The position numbers and the translations under genes were made by a program. Below the pieces are notes generated by a model, which was given only the letters and a program-made list of their open reading frames with translations, was not told the DNA's origin and made no database searches. This document shows positions 17,357 through 27,212 of a stretch of DNA of 52,812 nucleotides, one piece after another. Location of the stretch: assembly GCA_023436145.1 (NCBI GenBank), contig JAEZKP010000019.1, forward strand, positions 1-52,812, read 5' to 3'. The number at the start of each line of letters is the position of its first letter. Positions within the stretch are counted from its first letter, which is position 1. This DNA comes from Fibrobacterota bacterium. GTDB taxonomy: Bacteria; Fibrobacterota; Chitinivibrionia; Chitinivibrionales; Chitinispirillaceae.

Positions 17357-18010
17357 TATAATTGCCGACTCTGGTGACAATGAAGAAAAGGCATTATTAA
17401 CAGTGTTACGAACTATAACATTCAGAACATATTGTGTACCGGTTTTGGGATATGCTTCATTAGGAACGGTAAACATGGAATTGACATCATTGCTATTATT
17501 TAAACTCATATAGGTTGTATCAGAACCTACCTCCTGAACGTAGACATAATCGCTATTACCTTCATGATTCCAGGTTACAAGTGAGCCACCGCCTGAAATT
17601 CCTATATTTCCAGGTAACACCACCTCTTCTTCTGCGGTTTTGCCGTCAATAGTTATTGAACATTTTATCTTCTGGTTTGGTGTAAGAAGCGAATAACTAA
17701 TATTTGCCTTGTACTGTTTTAAGGACACACCTTCAAAAGAAAGCTCCTTTCCATTAACCAGCACTTTGGCATCTGTTACGGGTTGACCATTGCGTTTGAT
17801 ATCTGCATATACAGTACCTGTTTTTTCATCTGTCGACAACCAGATACGATTCCTGTTAATTGAGAGTGTAATAGATAATTCTCCTTGATTGTTGTTATTG
17901 TCACCACTGTCACCACTGTCAGCTTTTGGACCAGCAGGATTGTCGCTATCGCAGGAGTAAAAGATTGTGGAAATTATCAACGCTGCAAACAAGATACGAG
18001 AACGCTTCAT
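17309..18010 (-). CDS. Putative lipoprotein with Ig-like beta domains
   Basis: A 233-aa protein with a lipoprotein signal: a positively charged start, a hydrophobic stretch and the lipobox-like FYSC, with Cys at about residue 20. A Ser/Gly/Asp/Asn-rich linker follows (GDSGDNNNNQG). The rest is predicted beta-rich, with no recognised family and Ig-like character (for example GTVYADIKRNGQPVTDAKV). The ATG follows AAAGGATC. The final residues (about ASDLFSILVTTSKE) are encoded by repeat B, so the original C-terminus may have been replaced. Confidence 0.7.
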   Translation of the reverse strand: MKRSRILFAALIISTIFYSCDSDNPAGPKADSGDSGDNNNNQGELSITLSINRNRIWLSTDEKTGTVYADIKRNGQPVTDAKVLVNGKELSFEGVSLKQYKANISYSLLTPNQKIKCSITIDGKTAEEEVVLPGNIGISGGGSLVTWNHEGNSDYVYVQEVGSDTTYMSLNNSNDVNSMFTVPNEAYPKTGTQYVLNVIVRNTVNNAFSSLSPESAIITASDLFSILVTTSKE

Positions 18011-18289
18011 CAGAGATCCTTTTTTTCATGGTTACTAGATATTGGTTTACTGGTTATTTATTTTAGGTAATTTCATTATACTATCATTCAAATTCAGTGT
18101 TCAAGGAAAAGAATGACAAAAGTGAGAATGTGCATAGTTGTATGGAGATTTAGTAGATTAAAAGCCCCTTTAGTATTGGATTCAAAGTCCCACTCTGCAA
18201 AATATTGGGGAAAATGAGAAATAACAAATCGTTTCAGTAGTGTCCGCTAATTTAAAAAACATAAGATTGCATAAGAAGCATGGTACGCA

Positions 18290-18516
18290 AATAAATTCCA
18301 AATCACAAGCGCCAAATCCTAAAAAAATCCCAATTACCAATTATTCAAAACCCAAACAAGAAAAGAGCAGAAAGAGGTCACTATCCTGTTTCGAATTTCT
18401 GATTTCGAATTCTCTATTCATACTCCTATCCCTGTTTAGAATTTGGGTATTGTGATTTGGGTTTTGTTTGGAATTTAAAATTTGTGGTTTGGTGCTTCCT
18501 GGTCTGAAATTCCAAA
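18290..18516. repeat. Imperfect inverted repeat rich in CAAAT / ATTTG
   Basis: The left part contains GCGCCAAATCC and CAAAACCCAAAC. The right part contains the reverse forms GATTTGGGTTTTG and GTTTGGTGCTT. Many short AATTCCAAA-type words recur. It looks like a degenerate palindromic intergenic element, not a gene. Confidence 0.5.
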
Positions 18517-18910
18517 TCTCAATCTATTGTTATTAACCGGACAATTCTGAAATCGTTTTTAAATTGAATTAAATAAATTGGGACCTCTGATTAATAATTC
18601 CTTTATAAGCAAAACTATATAAAAATGAGAACTTTTTAAGTACCAGATAGTGATTAATAATTAAACAACTATTGCACTTTGATTCCGATTTTATGGACAG
18701 AATATCCTTGTCCCATCTGGAAAGATCAAGGGATCATCAGGAAGAGCAGATTTGAATTATGTCCATCTATGATTTGGCAATTTGAGTTATTGGAATCGGA
18801 AAACTGACTTGATCTTGTAGTAGCATTTCTTGATGTCGGATGGGAAGTAAGTGCTACAATGGTTATTACCTTATGTCCACAAAAGCTTCCGGAATTCAAC
18901 ATCTATCCAG

Positions 18911-18972
18911 TATCGGTAATATGTTTGATTTATTCCTCCGGTTTCTACCGCAAACCTGGAGGAGATCATGCC
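18911..18972 (+). repeat. Dispersed repeat A, copy 2
   Basis: The core 18921-18972 differs from copy 1 at one loop base, so both arms of the hairpin and the GGAGGAGATCATG sequence are unchanged. The frame opened by its ATG is only 14 codons long. Confidence 0.8.
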
Positions 18973-19353
18973 ATGTTCCAACTCAACATATAATTTTCTG
19001 AAATTGAATTAAAGGATGAACAATAACAACAAAAAAAATAAAATGTGATAAAGCTGTTACAGTGGTAATAATTTCCGTTACTGTTTAAAGCTATTTGAAT
19101 TAACTGTAATGAACAATACCACTATACTACCCGAGTGAATAAAATTCCGGGCTAGCCGAAGAGCATCGTTATCAAACTCTGTTATGAATATTAAACACAA
19201 GAATCGTAACAGATTTTGCACTGCATCTTCATTACATCACCTGATTCGATTGTTTATTTAGTCATAAATATCTATAATATATTGGCCTGTTCGCCAATAA
19301 CAGGTGATCAGTATACCCTGCTTTTATTGGCAATTGTACATAAGGAGTGTTGC

Positions 19354-21348
19354 ATGATGTTTTCTCGAATACTTATATGTAATTTCATTTTAATATTTTG
19401 TTTTTCAACATTATCCAAGGGTGCTATTATCAAGAAAATGTACCGTGGAACCAATGATAGAGTTCTTCATTATGCGTACGAACTACCTCCTTCCTATGAA
19501 CCGAATAAACCAAGTGGCGTGCTGGTGTATTTCCATGGAAATCAAAGTTATTCCTCAACAAATGAAACTAATTTTGAAAGCTGGATCACCAAAGTTAAGA
19601 GTGCTGCATTTTCCAGAAACCTTGTTCCTGTTGTTATTATGTCACCAGACACCATAATGTCTGATGATGGATCTGCGGTTCGAGCCTGGAAAAGTGATCT
19701 GGATGGTCCATTAGTACACAGTTTTCTTCTCTCAAATCTTGACGGACAGATAAATCTTGATAAAAGCAAAGTGTTCCTCGAGGGAGCATCACAGGGTACC
19801 TGTTTTCTCGATGATTTTCTCCGACTTTATTCTGAGAATCTCTCTGGTGGAATTTTGGGTGAATGTGGCTGCTGGCGGGGTCCGCAACCCGGATATGATC
19901 CATCACGTATCAAGAGGGACTGGAAAGTCTGGATAGCTGCAAATACGGGTGATTTCCTCCATGAGTCCTCACAACAGGGATTTGACCTCCTTTATTATAT
20001 GTATGGACTTGATGTTCGTAGTGATCTTTTAAGAGATGGTGGACATTGCGGAATCGATTCGGATAGTCGTGATTCTGCTCTTGACTGGATGATGGGTAAA
20101 AAAGATTATCAGATCGAAGATACAACTCATCACCGCTGGTACATGGTCAAAGAAATTACAGATCAGTACATGGCCGGAAAGCTAAAATGGAGTTCAAAGG
20201 GAGGTTTTGTTGCAACCTCAATAAAGATCGATCCCTATAGAACACAGATCCTTAAAAGCATCAATGGCTATGAATGGATTAACGGGCCCGAGATACCAAA
20301 CGCTGTTGTTGACTATGGATTTTTTCAGGATGGAACAGCTGTTTTTGTAAATAACAGGAATATGATTTATTATCTGTCATTCGATGGAATCTTTGATTCC
20401 TTACCAGCCAGTGTTCGTGATTCAGTTGGAATAGTGAAAAAACTTCATGTCACCTCTAATGATGATCTGCTGCTTCTGGCAGATACGACGTTATACATGT
20501 TTGATGATGATATCAAAATCGCATTGAATGGCGGCTGGAGAAAAAGCAGTGATCGTGGAAAAACCTGGTCAAAAGTAACTACATTTCCGGGTACAGACCC
20601 TGGAATAATCTTTGATTTTACACGGACACTTATTCCTGTTGGTAATACCCTGCTGTTGTCATTGCTTATTGATAAGCATTTGCAGATGTATGTTTCCAAT
20701 GATGATGGTTTGAGCTGGCAGAAACGGGTTGCACCGGCAGAAACACTAACAGTGCTCAGATATGGAGGGGGTAGGCTGGCAGCATTGTCAAATAAATATG
20801 ATACTCTGTATGTATCCAATGATACTGCACGCACCTGGAAAAAAACTCCGCTTTCGATTTCAACGTCCAGTGTGGAGGTTACACCAGACGGACGTATTCT
20901 TTGCCAAACTCGTATCGGTCTTCATACAAAAAATGATGGCCTTACCTGGGAACATGAACCAGGCCTTTTGACTGTTTTTGATTTTAACTGCGCAGGGCCT
21001 GGTGGTAATGGAACAGTTGCTTATTCCACGTATGGCTTTATTTTTTATTATACGGATAAAGAGCGCCCTCCTGTAACTGATATTAAAAAAGTAGTTAAAC
21101 TAAAAAAGATACCGGTAAACTCACTGGTAATATCAAGAACAACAAAAGGCTCTTTAGAGTTCAGATCTCTTGAAGACTGCATTGTCCAGTGGTTTGATGT
21201 ACAGGGTAAGCAGCTTGGCCGGGTCAGGTTGCGAAAAGGTCAAAGTATACAAGCTCCTGTATCGCAGGGGTTTATTTTTTGGAAGGCAACCTCTTTAATT
21301 AATAGTAAAAACGCCACAGGATCTTTAGTAATCATGAAACGATTATGA
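19354..21348 (+). CDS. Secreted esterase-like alpha/beta hydrolase with Asp-box (BNR) repeats
   Basis: A 664-aa protein with a signal peptide (about residues 4-25). The N-terminal half is an alpha/beta hydrolase of the feruloyl esterase/PHB depolymerase type, with LVYFHGN, the nucleophile elbow EGASQGT (Ser about 146) and a likely catalytic His in GGHCG. The middle holds several sialidase-like Asp boxes: SSDRGKTW, SNDDGLSW, SNDTARTW and KNDGLTW. These suggest a beta-propeller. The C-terminal ~70 residues form a small beta domain like a sorting tail. The start at 19354 follows TAAGGAG; an upstream open stretch to 19216 lacks a ribosome site. Likely action is on ester-linked plant polysaccharide decorations, inferred. 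Confidence 0.75.
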   Translation: MMFSRILICNFILIFCFSTLSKGAIIKKMYRGTNDRVLHYAYELPPSYEPNKPSGVLVYFHGNQSYSSTNETNFESWITKVKSAAFSRNLVPVVIMSPDTIMSDDGSAVRAWKSDLDGPLVHSFLLSNLDGQINLDKSKVFLEGASQGTCFLDDFLRLYSENLSGGILGECGCWRGPQPGYDPSRIKRDWKVWIAANTGDFLHESSQQGFDLLYYMYGLDVRSDLLRDGGHCGIDSDSRDSALDWMMGKKDYQIEDTTHHRWYMVKEITDQYMAGKLKWSSKGGFVATSIKIDPYRTQILKSINGYEWINGPEIPNAVVDYGFFQDGTAVFVNNRNMIYYLSFDGIFDSLPASVRDSVGIVKKLHVTSNDDLLLLADTTLYMFDDDIKIALNGGWRKSSDRGKTWSKVTTFPGTDPGIIFDFTRTLIPVGNTLLLSLLIDKHLQMYVSNDDGLSWQKRVAPAETLTVLRYGGGRLAALSNKYDTLYVSNDTARTWKKTPLSISTSSVEVTPDGRILCQTRIGLHTKNDGLTWEHEPGLLTVFDFNCAGPGGNGTVAYSTYGFIFYYTDKERPPVTDIKKVVKLKKIPVNSLVISRTTKGSLEFRSLEDCIVQWFDVQGKQLGRVRLRKGQSIQAPVSQGFIFWKATSLINSKNATGSLVIMKRL

Positions 21349-21374
21349 AAATGTTGTTCATGCTTTATTATGAA

Positions 21375-23759
21375 TCAGGATAAGTCAGTAGACAAATTAC
21401 TTCTTTTTAACTGGCCGATGCGTACTGCAAAAAAAATGTAGTAAATAATGGATAAGATTGATATCTGGATAATCTGTGTCTTTATATCACTTAACGTACC
21501 TCCCATTTTCGTACACACCACGTAAGCCTGAAAAAAGGGAGTTGACGGAAAAATCTGGGTTAATTTTTGAAGTACTGGCGGCAGACTCTCAAGTGGCCAG
21601 GCATAACCAGACATGAGAAAAAGCGGGTATGATGATACCATAAAGACTAATAGTGCCATAAACCTGCTTTTAAAAAAGGTGGAAAAAAAGAGTGACATTG
21701 CTATGACAGAAACAAAAAGTAGTGTGAGTGAAATAAATAAAGTAAAGTAAGAACCATTAAATGGAACCTTGTAAATACTGCTGTGAATTGTAAAAAACAG
21801 GGCAGAATAGCTGATGTATAAAAATATATAGAACAAACCCTTACCAGTAAATATTCTCAGTGCTGAACTTCTGCTGCTTGTCATCAGTTCTGCTATTCTC
21901 TTATCCTCCCTTTCTGCTGCCATACTCAAAGCCATTCCAATAAGTAAAGACTGAGAGAGAATGACTATAAAAAGAGCTGCAATCAGAGAGTCACCATAAC
22001 TGTCGGTCGTGTTAAAACAATTGTTTGTATTCAGGTGAATCGGTTCAGAGAGAATCGATGCTTGTTTACGGCCTATACCGGCTTTTTCAAAAAAACACTG
22101 CACTCTGTAGCTGGAATAATTGCTAACAACATCGCCGAGTGCCTTGTTTATATCACTTGCCACTAAAAATCTGGTATTGTTTATTGATGTATGGATTCTT
22201 GATTGTTTAAATTTTTTCTGATCTGCCTCAAATCCCTTAGGTATGATTATTACTGCCATGCTGCGCAAAGATTTAAGATGGTTGTGCGCCTCTTCTATAT
22301 TATGTTCCTTGAATGCCACATGAACCAGTTCGTGCGCATCCAAATCAGAGATCAGTTTCCTGGAATATTCGCTCTGGTCAAAATCTACCACAGATACCGG
22401 TATATCTCTCTGCATTTTTTGATAATAGATGGAATTGTAAAGAAATGGGTATACCAGTGGTCCCCCAAAAAGTATCATAAGTAAGCAGGGATTTGTTGCG
22501 ATTATATCCAGTTCCCGTTTAATCATTCCAGCTAGATTCCGGGGATACTTTTGCAATTGGGTATTCTGAAAATTCTTTTGTTTTGATTTTGCTGTAAACG
22601 ATTTGATATTGAAATAAGAGATGGTTAATGTTACGAGTAATGAGATCAGAATAATTATGAAAATATTATTAATTTCACTGAAAGCATAGTTTAACGGGGC
22701 ATTCATCTGTGATATCTTAAAATATGCTGTATAGAAATGTGTGAAAGGTAGAATGTTTGATATTGCAACTAGAAAATCGGGTATTGCCCATTGTGGAAAT
22801 GTATATCCACTGAGCATGAATGCCGGCATACTCAGGAATATGGCGATTTCAGCAGATAATAGTGTGTTGCGTAGTATTACTCCTAAACAGAATCCAATCG
22901 TAACTGATGCAGTTATGTATAATATGCAAACTGCGAGAAATACCGGGTAATTGAAAATGTGAATACCTGAAATTCTAAAAAGAATACCGGTTATGATAGA
23001 TATTGTAAAGGTGGCCCATAAAACAAGCACTATGATTTTAGAAAGAAAAACTGTCCAGATACTTTTATTACTGATTTGTAATGCTGCTCTGAATGAACGT
23101 TTATCTATTTCACGGGTGATTGTCAGTAATCCTGCAATCATGAAAAAAAGCTGCAGTTGCGCGAATATAATACCAGGGCTCAGAAAAAATTTGTAATTAA
23201 AAGATGCATTGTACAAAACTGTTGCATCAACACTGACAGGTTTGATGGTTTCCATTGCCTGCTGTTCGGACAATCCTTTTGATCTTAATTTCTTAAGAAG
23301 TATTCCACCATTGAATGTCCTGAATATGGTTTGACCTTCTTTTAAAAGAAAACTGCCGCTGATTATGTTATGTGAATTTTTAAGAAGTACCGGATATACC
23401 TGTCTGTTCTTTTTAAGGTCGGATTCCATTCTGTATGGAAAGTAAAATGCCCCCTGAATTTTCCCGGTCCTGAATGCATTTTTTATTTCTTCCATACTAC
23501 TGGCATGTAAAACCACATTCATTGCACTTGATGATTGGACGGCAAGTTTCATCGTACTGGAAAGTTCAGACCTGTCTTCATCAAAGATAGCTACCGGAAG
23601 TTTGCGGACACTTCCATCACCGTATATAGAAAGTAAAATAATAGAGATCACAACCGGCAGAATGAATGTAAGAACGATCGTTTCACGTTCCCGAAATGAT
23701 CTCTTGATTTCTCTGAGAATTGAGTAGGGTAGACCTGATTTAAGAATCGATTTTTTCAT
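21375..23759 (-). CDS. Tandem ABC-2 type exporter permease (two permease units in one chain)
   Basis: A 794-aa protein in two homologous halves. Each starts with an amphipathic segment plus a TM helix (IKRSFRERETIVLTFILPVV and MIKRELDIIATNPCLLMILF). Each then has a large extracytoplasmic domain beginning with LPVAIFDEDRS or IPVSVVDFDQS, and a group of about five TM helices ending in FMLSGYTFP and LFLMSGYAWP. This is the ABC2_membrane_3/YhhJ plan duplicated. There is no Walker A or B in the protein, and no ATPase gene next to it. It is the last gene of the tetR-tolC-hlyD set. Confidence 0.88.
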   Translation of the reverse strand: MKKSILKSGLPYSILREIKRSFRERETIVLTFILPVVISIILLSIYGDGSVRKLPVAIFDEDRSELSSTMKLAVQSSSAMNVVLHASSMEEIKNAFRTGKIQGAFYFPYRMESDLKKNRQVYPVLLKNSHNIISGSFLLKEGQTIFRTFNGGILLKKLRSKGLSEQQAMETIKPVSVDATVLYNASFNYKFFLSPGIIFAQLQLFFMIAGLLTITREIDKRSFRAALQISNKSIWTVFLSKIIVLVLWATFTISIITGILFRISGIHIFNYPVFLAVCILYITASVTIGFCLGVILRNTLLSAEIAIFLSMPAFMLSGYTFPQWAIPDFLVAISNILPFTHFYTAYFKISQMNAPLNYAFSEINNIFIIILISLLVTLTISYFNIKSFTAKSKQKNFQNTQLQKYPRNLAGMIKRELDIIATNPCLLMILFGGPLVYPFLYNSIYYQKMQRDIPVSVVDFDQSEYSRKLISDLDAHELVHVAFKEHNIEEAHNHLKSLRSMAVIIIPKGFEADQKKFKQSRIHTSINNTRFLVASDINKALGDVVSNYSSYRVQCFFEKAGIGRKQASILSEPIHLNTNNCFNTTDSYGDSLIAALFIVILSQSLLIGMALSMAAEREDKRIAELMTSSRSSALRIFTGKGLFYIFLYISYSALFFTIHSSIYKVPFNGSYFTLFISLTLLFVSVIAMSLFFSTFFKSRFMALLVFMVSSYPLFLMSGYAWPLESLPPVLQKLTQIFPSTPFFQAYVVCTKMGGTLSDIKTQIIQISILSIIYYIFFAVRIGQLKRSNLSTDLS

Positions 23760-23772
23760 GACTTATTTTATT

Positions 23773-24750
23773 CTAAAGGACAAAATTTACAGTCATTCCT
23801 GCACGGAGATTACTGTTCTTATTATCAGACCGTAAATGTATTTCGAATGTCCTGATATCAAATTCTCCACGCTGATTGGTGGGGCGCCAGACCGCAAAAT
23901 CTGCCATGGGGGAGATGTAGGTTACTGCAAATGTCAGGGTATCGTTATTTAAAGCCGGTACAGTGCCTCTGAATCTGGCTCCTTTGATAAATTTCGACAT
24001 CTGATTCTCTTTAACCTGCAATATTACCCACAGATCATTTGGATCAATTAGTGTTAATACAGGAAATCCTGCACCGATTATCTCTCCAGGGTCTGAGATA
24101 ATTTTTTCGACTTCACCACTTATTGGACTTTTAATACTCAGTTCCTCTGCATAGGCCAGAGCTTCCTGGTAAGCGTTTTCAGCCTGATATAAAAGTGATT
24201 GTGCGGCAACCCGGTCTTCTGCTCTGGCACCTTCTTTAATCATTTCATATTTTGCCTTGGCTGCTTCTGTCAATTCTCGCGCAGCTGTGTACTGGGCATG
24301 TACCTGATCGAGTTCCTGAGAACTTACTACGCTATCTGTATGCAGGTTTTGGACTCTTTTATACGTTTTCTCGTAAAGATCCAACTGCGCTTTTGCCTGT
24401 AAATAAGCTTTCTCAGCAGCAGAAAGCTCCTGAGGACGGGCTCCGTTTTTAGCCATATCATATTTTGCATTTGCTGCTTTCATTGCGCCACGGGCCTGTT
24501 CAACCTTCGCTTTCATTTCTTTGCTTTCCATAATTGCCAGAATGTCACCTTTTTTAACGGTGTCGCCTTCCTGAACAAATAATGAATCAAGACGTCCCGG
24601 TATTTTGGATGCTACATCGATGTGTCTGGTTTCAACTATACCTGACAATATCTGCGGTTGAGGCTTCGATCCAATGTTTAGAATAAAAACAGCAGATATG
24701 GCAGCAACTCCTAATGGTGCCATCAGTATAACTTTTGTCATGGTTTTCAT
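23773..24750 (-). CDS. HlyD-family periplasmic adaptor (membrane fusion protein)
   Basis: A 325-aa protein with an N-terminal membrane anchor (about residues 7-25) and a barrel/lipoyl half (IPGRLDSLFVQEGDTVKKGD). A long coiled-coil hairpin contains two copies of a KNGARPQE / KEGARAED-type repeat. The second lipoyl half follows (LSIKSPISGEVEKI) and then a beta-barrel (LWVILQVKENQM). It links the inner-membrane permease to the TolC-like channel. It lies 13 bases from the permease gene and 14 from the tolC-like gene. Confidence 0.92.
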   Translation of the reverse strand: MKTMTKVILMAPLGVAAISAVFILNIGSKPQPQILSGIVETRHIDVASKIPGRLDSLFVQEGDTVKKGDILAIMESKEMKAKVEQARGAMKAANAKYDMAKNGARPQELSAAEKAYLQAKAQLDLYEKTYKRVQNLHTDSVVSSQELDQVHAQYTAARELTEAAKAKYEMIKEGARAEDRVAAQSLLYQAENAYQEALAYAEELSIKSPISGEVEKIISDPGEIIGAGFPVLTLIDPNDLWVILQVKENQMSKFIKGARFRGTVPALNNDTLTFAVTYISPMADFAVWRPTNQRGEFDIRTFEIHLRSDNKNSNLRAGMTVNFVL

Positions 24751-24764
24751 TTACTAATCTCCGT

Positions 24765-26252
24765 TCAGTTACATATTTCAAGAACTGGTTCCAGATTGCC
24801 AGTAGCAGTTGAAAGATCTATATAGGATTTATAATAATTGTGTAATGCTATTAACCGTTCAATTCTGTTTTTTTCAAGTACCAGTTGTGCATCTATAACT
24901 TCCAATGATGTTCCATAGCCGTTTTCAAAACGGCTTTTACACTGTCGAAGATTCTCTTCTGCCAGATTGATATCAGCACTGAGAAGAATAAACTGCTCCT
25001 GGTTGTTACGCATATCCCTGTAGGTTTTCTCTACTAAAAGTGATATGTCATCCTTTATGGCAGATTCGAATTTCTGAAGCTCTTTCTCCAGATGGCGTGA
25101 TGATTTGTAGTTGTTATAATTCTTAAACCCATTGAAAATGGGTAAATTCGCTGTTACTCCCACTGCCCATTGAGGTTCAAGTGCTGAAAGGTAATCCTTG
25201 AAAAATTCATATTTTCCAAATACAGCTATACTGGGAAGAAACGCTGAGATTTGTGATGCAGTCTTCTGATGCGCCAGATTCCTCTTGCTTTCTACAATGG
25301 AATAAACCGGTTGATGTTTCTCGGTCTCAGAGAGAAAATGATTTAGCGAATCTGTGACCGGTTTATATAAAAGTGAATCACTGATTTCCGGGATAAAAGA
25401 ATCAGAATTCATACACTTTTTAAGTGCAAGCTTAACAATTTCAAGTCGGTTCTGATCTGAGATAAGATTACGGTTTGCTTCAGATACGGCAACTTCTGCT
25501 CTCAGAAGATGATACTTGGCAATAATTCCCTGAGAATACAATTTTTCAGCTTTATCCCGGTGTTTATTCATTGCTGAAAGCACTTCTTTACGTACTTCAA
25601 CCACATCACGGGCCAGTATGGTAGCGATATAGTATCCGGCAGTTTCCTTAATTACTTCATTTTCAATCTGTTTCAGTTCAAATTTGGCAGCAGATTTCTC
25701 GGATTCAGCAGCCTTAATTCCTGCTCTAATCTTTCCACCGGTAAATATCGGCTGAACGGCTGCAATAGAAAGTGATGGATAGTTCTGTTCTTTTAGAGTT
25801 TCTACAAATTCAGGTAAAGCGTTATTGTATGCCGCATATACTTTTTGGTAAACGGTCTGATAAACCGGTGAAGATGGATCATTAATTGCCGGTCCTCCGG
25901 CTAATTGAGAATTTATGCTGGTTATCGATACCTGATCCTTTGCGTGTAACGATATCATCGCCCTGCGGATCGGTTCAAGATCCATTGTCAATGGATCATT
26001 CAGGTGTGTATAGCTGGATGAGAGGGATATTTGTGGAAGAAGATTTCCTAATGAGCTTCTTTTGTCAAAAGTCATTTGCTGAAGTTTCTCTTTATATTGT
26101 AATATTCTGTCATTATTTTGTAATGCCAGTTCCACAGCTTTTTGCAGAGTAAGCGATTGAGCATCTATCTTAGATGCTGCAAAGCATGCAATAAGAATTA
26201 CTACAAAATATTTTGCGAAACTTTCTTTATCCACAATCTGTCTTCCTTCCAT
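24765..26252 (-). CDS. TolC-like outer membrane efflux protein
   Basis: About 495 aa with a signal peptide ending near AASKIDA. It has the two-repeat OEP layout: LTLQKAVELALQNNDRILQ near the N-terminus, long coiled helices, a YPSLSIAAVQPIFTGGKI strand region, and a second half with VGVTANLPIFNGFKNYNNY and RFENGYGTSLEVIDAQLVL. The start is uncertain: GTG at 26267, ATG at 26252, or GTG at 26234, which has the best ribosome site (GAAGGAA) and still leaves a good signal peptide. It follows the tetR gene directly. Confidence 0.92.
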   Translation of the reverse strand: MEGRQIVDKESFAKYFVVILIACFAASKIDAQSLTLQKAVELALQNNDRILQYKEKLQQMTFDKRSSLGNLLPQISLSSSYTHLNDPLTMDLEPIRRAMISLHAKDQVSITSINSQLAGGPAINDPSSPVYQTVYQKVYAAYNNALPEFVETLKEQNYPSLSIAAVQPIFTGGKIRAGIKAAESEKSAAKFELKQIENEVIKETAGYYIATILARDVVEVRKEVLSAMNKHRDKAEKLYSQGIIAKYHLLRAEVAVSEANRNLISDQNRLEIVKLALKKCMNSDSFIPEISDSLLYKPVTDSLNHFLSETEKHQPVYSIVESKRNLAHQKTASQISAFLPSIAVFGKYEFFKDYLSALEPQWAVGVTANLPIFNGFKNYNNYKSSRHLEKELQKFESAIKDDISLLVEKTYRDMRNNQEQFILLSADINLAEENLRQCKSRFENGYGTSLEVIDAQLVLEKNRIERLIALHNYYKSYIDLSTATGNLEPVLEICN

Positions 26253-26267
26253 AATCAAATAATGCAC

Positions 26268-26888
26268 TCAAACGCTTTGTATGCCAGGTGTTTTATCTTT
26301 AGGCCCTGTTAACCCATAGCGGATATAATTTTTTATATTCAAACGAATAGTATCCAAAGAATAGCGGCTCTGGTCATCTGACCACTGAAGGAGAATGTGT
26401 CGCAGACCACCAAAAATAAAATGGCTGCAAGTCAGTGGTTCTATTGATGGATCGAAAGTCTTTCTGTCTATACCTTCCTTGACCAGATCTTCAATAAGTC
26501 TGATGCTTTTCAGATAATAAACGGTGAATAGCTCCTTCTTCTTTTGTACAAGGCGGTTCTGTTCATTAACAAATACTCTGGCGAGTAATGGATCTGATGT
26601 AAAGTAATTAAAAAGTGAGTCTACCATTTGATCGAATTTAATCAGCGTTTCAAGTGTCTGGTTTTGGCTGATTTGCTCAAGATTTTCAAATATATGCTTC
26701 CAGACAGTTTCAAATATGTTTAAGAGTATCTTTTCCTTATTTCCAAAATAAAGGTATACGGTACCGGTTGCTATGCCTGCGTTATCTGCAATATGGTGGA
26801 TTTTGGTGTCATGAAACCCCATCTTTGCAAAAATTTTGATAGCTGCAGAGATAATGTCAGCCTTTTTATCTCCTTCTTTTTTACGCAT
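26268..26888 (-). CDS. TetR-family transcriptional regulator
   Basis: A 206-aa protein. The N-terminal helix-turn-helix reads IISAAIKIFAKMGFHDTKIH and then GIATGTVYLYFGNKEKILL, typical of TetR/AcrR. The C-terminal half is an all-helical ligand-binding domain. As the first gene of the efflux operon it probably represses its own promoter in the region 26889-26960. The ligand is unknown. Confidence 0.93.
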   Translation of the reverse strand: MRKKEGDKKADIISAAIKIFAKMGFHDTKIHHIADNAGIATGTVYLYFGNKEKILLNIFETVWKHIFENLEQISQNQTLETLIKFDQMVDSLFNYFTSDPLLARVFVNEQNRLVQKKKELFTVYYLKSIRLIEDLVKEGIDRKTFDPSIEPLTCSHFIFGGLRHILLQWSDDQSRYSLDTIRLNIKNYIRYGLTGPKDKTPGIQSV

Positions 26889-27212
26889 TTAAGGCCCTTT
26901 AAACAAATTAAATGATAAATGAATCAACGTTCATTAAAATAAGCAGATTGCCGGAAAAAAGCAAATGTTTGTTATAATTTTCTGTTTGGGTGGAGGCTTG
27001 GAGATAATGCTTTCTTCAATTTCAGCTGTTGTTAAAATGGATGTGGGTGGAATAAAACTCTCTTTGGAGTTTATGGAATCCATGGTTAGCGGTAATTTAT
27101 CTCAGATTAAGCGATTAAAAATTACCAGATGATACAATTTAACCACTTGATAGGAAAAGAGATAAGCAGGGTCCGACCCCGGATCAGGGTCTGCCCCCCA
27201 TACCATCATCCC
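26889..27212. other. Intergenic region with repeat C copy 1
   Basis: It holds the promoter side of the tetR operon and the direct repeat 27016-27180. A 41-codon plus-strand frame (27008-27133, with GGAG upstream of its ATG) runs through the repeat. No family is recognised, and the other copy of the repeat codes a different sequence, so I do not call it a gene. Confidence 0.5.
27016..27180 (+). repeat. Dispersed repeat C, copy 1
   Basis: About 165 bp, from TCAATTTCAGCTG to GGTCCGACCCC, matched by 29763-29930 in direct orientation with scattered differences. It ends in a GGGTCCGACCC core that can pair imperfectly with itself; a related GGGTCTGCCCCC follows. Such GGGTC-GACCC termini resemble those of REP-like elements mobilised by IS200-type transposases. 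Confidence 0.8.

Larger units (their letters stand above)
18011..19353. other. 1.3-kb gene-poor region
   Basis: It contains an AT-rich imperfect inverted repeat (about 18290-18516) and copy 2 of repeat A (18911-18972). No conserved gene is evident. The right end provides TAAGGAG for the esterase-like gene. Confidence 0.45.

Noticed and set aside
27008..27133. 41-codon frame through repeat C copy 1 with a GGAG upstream
   Set aside because: The second copy changes most differing codons to other amino acids and stops elsewhere, so there is no sign of protein-level selection.
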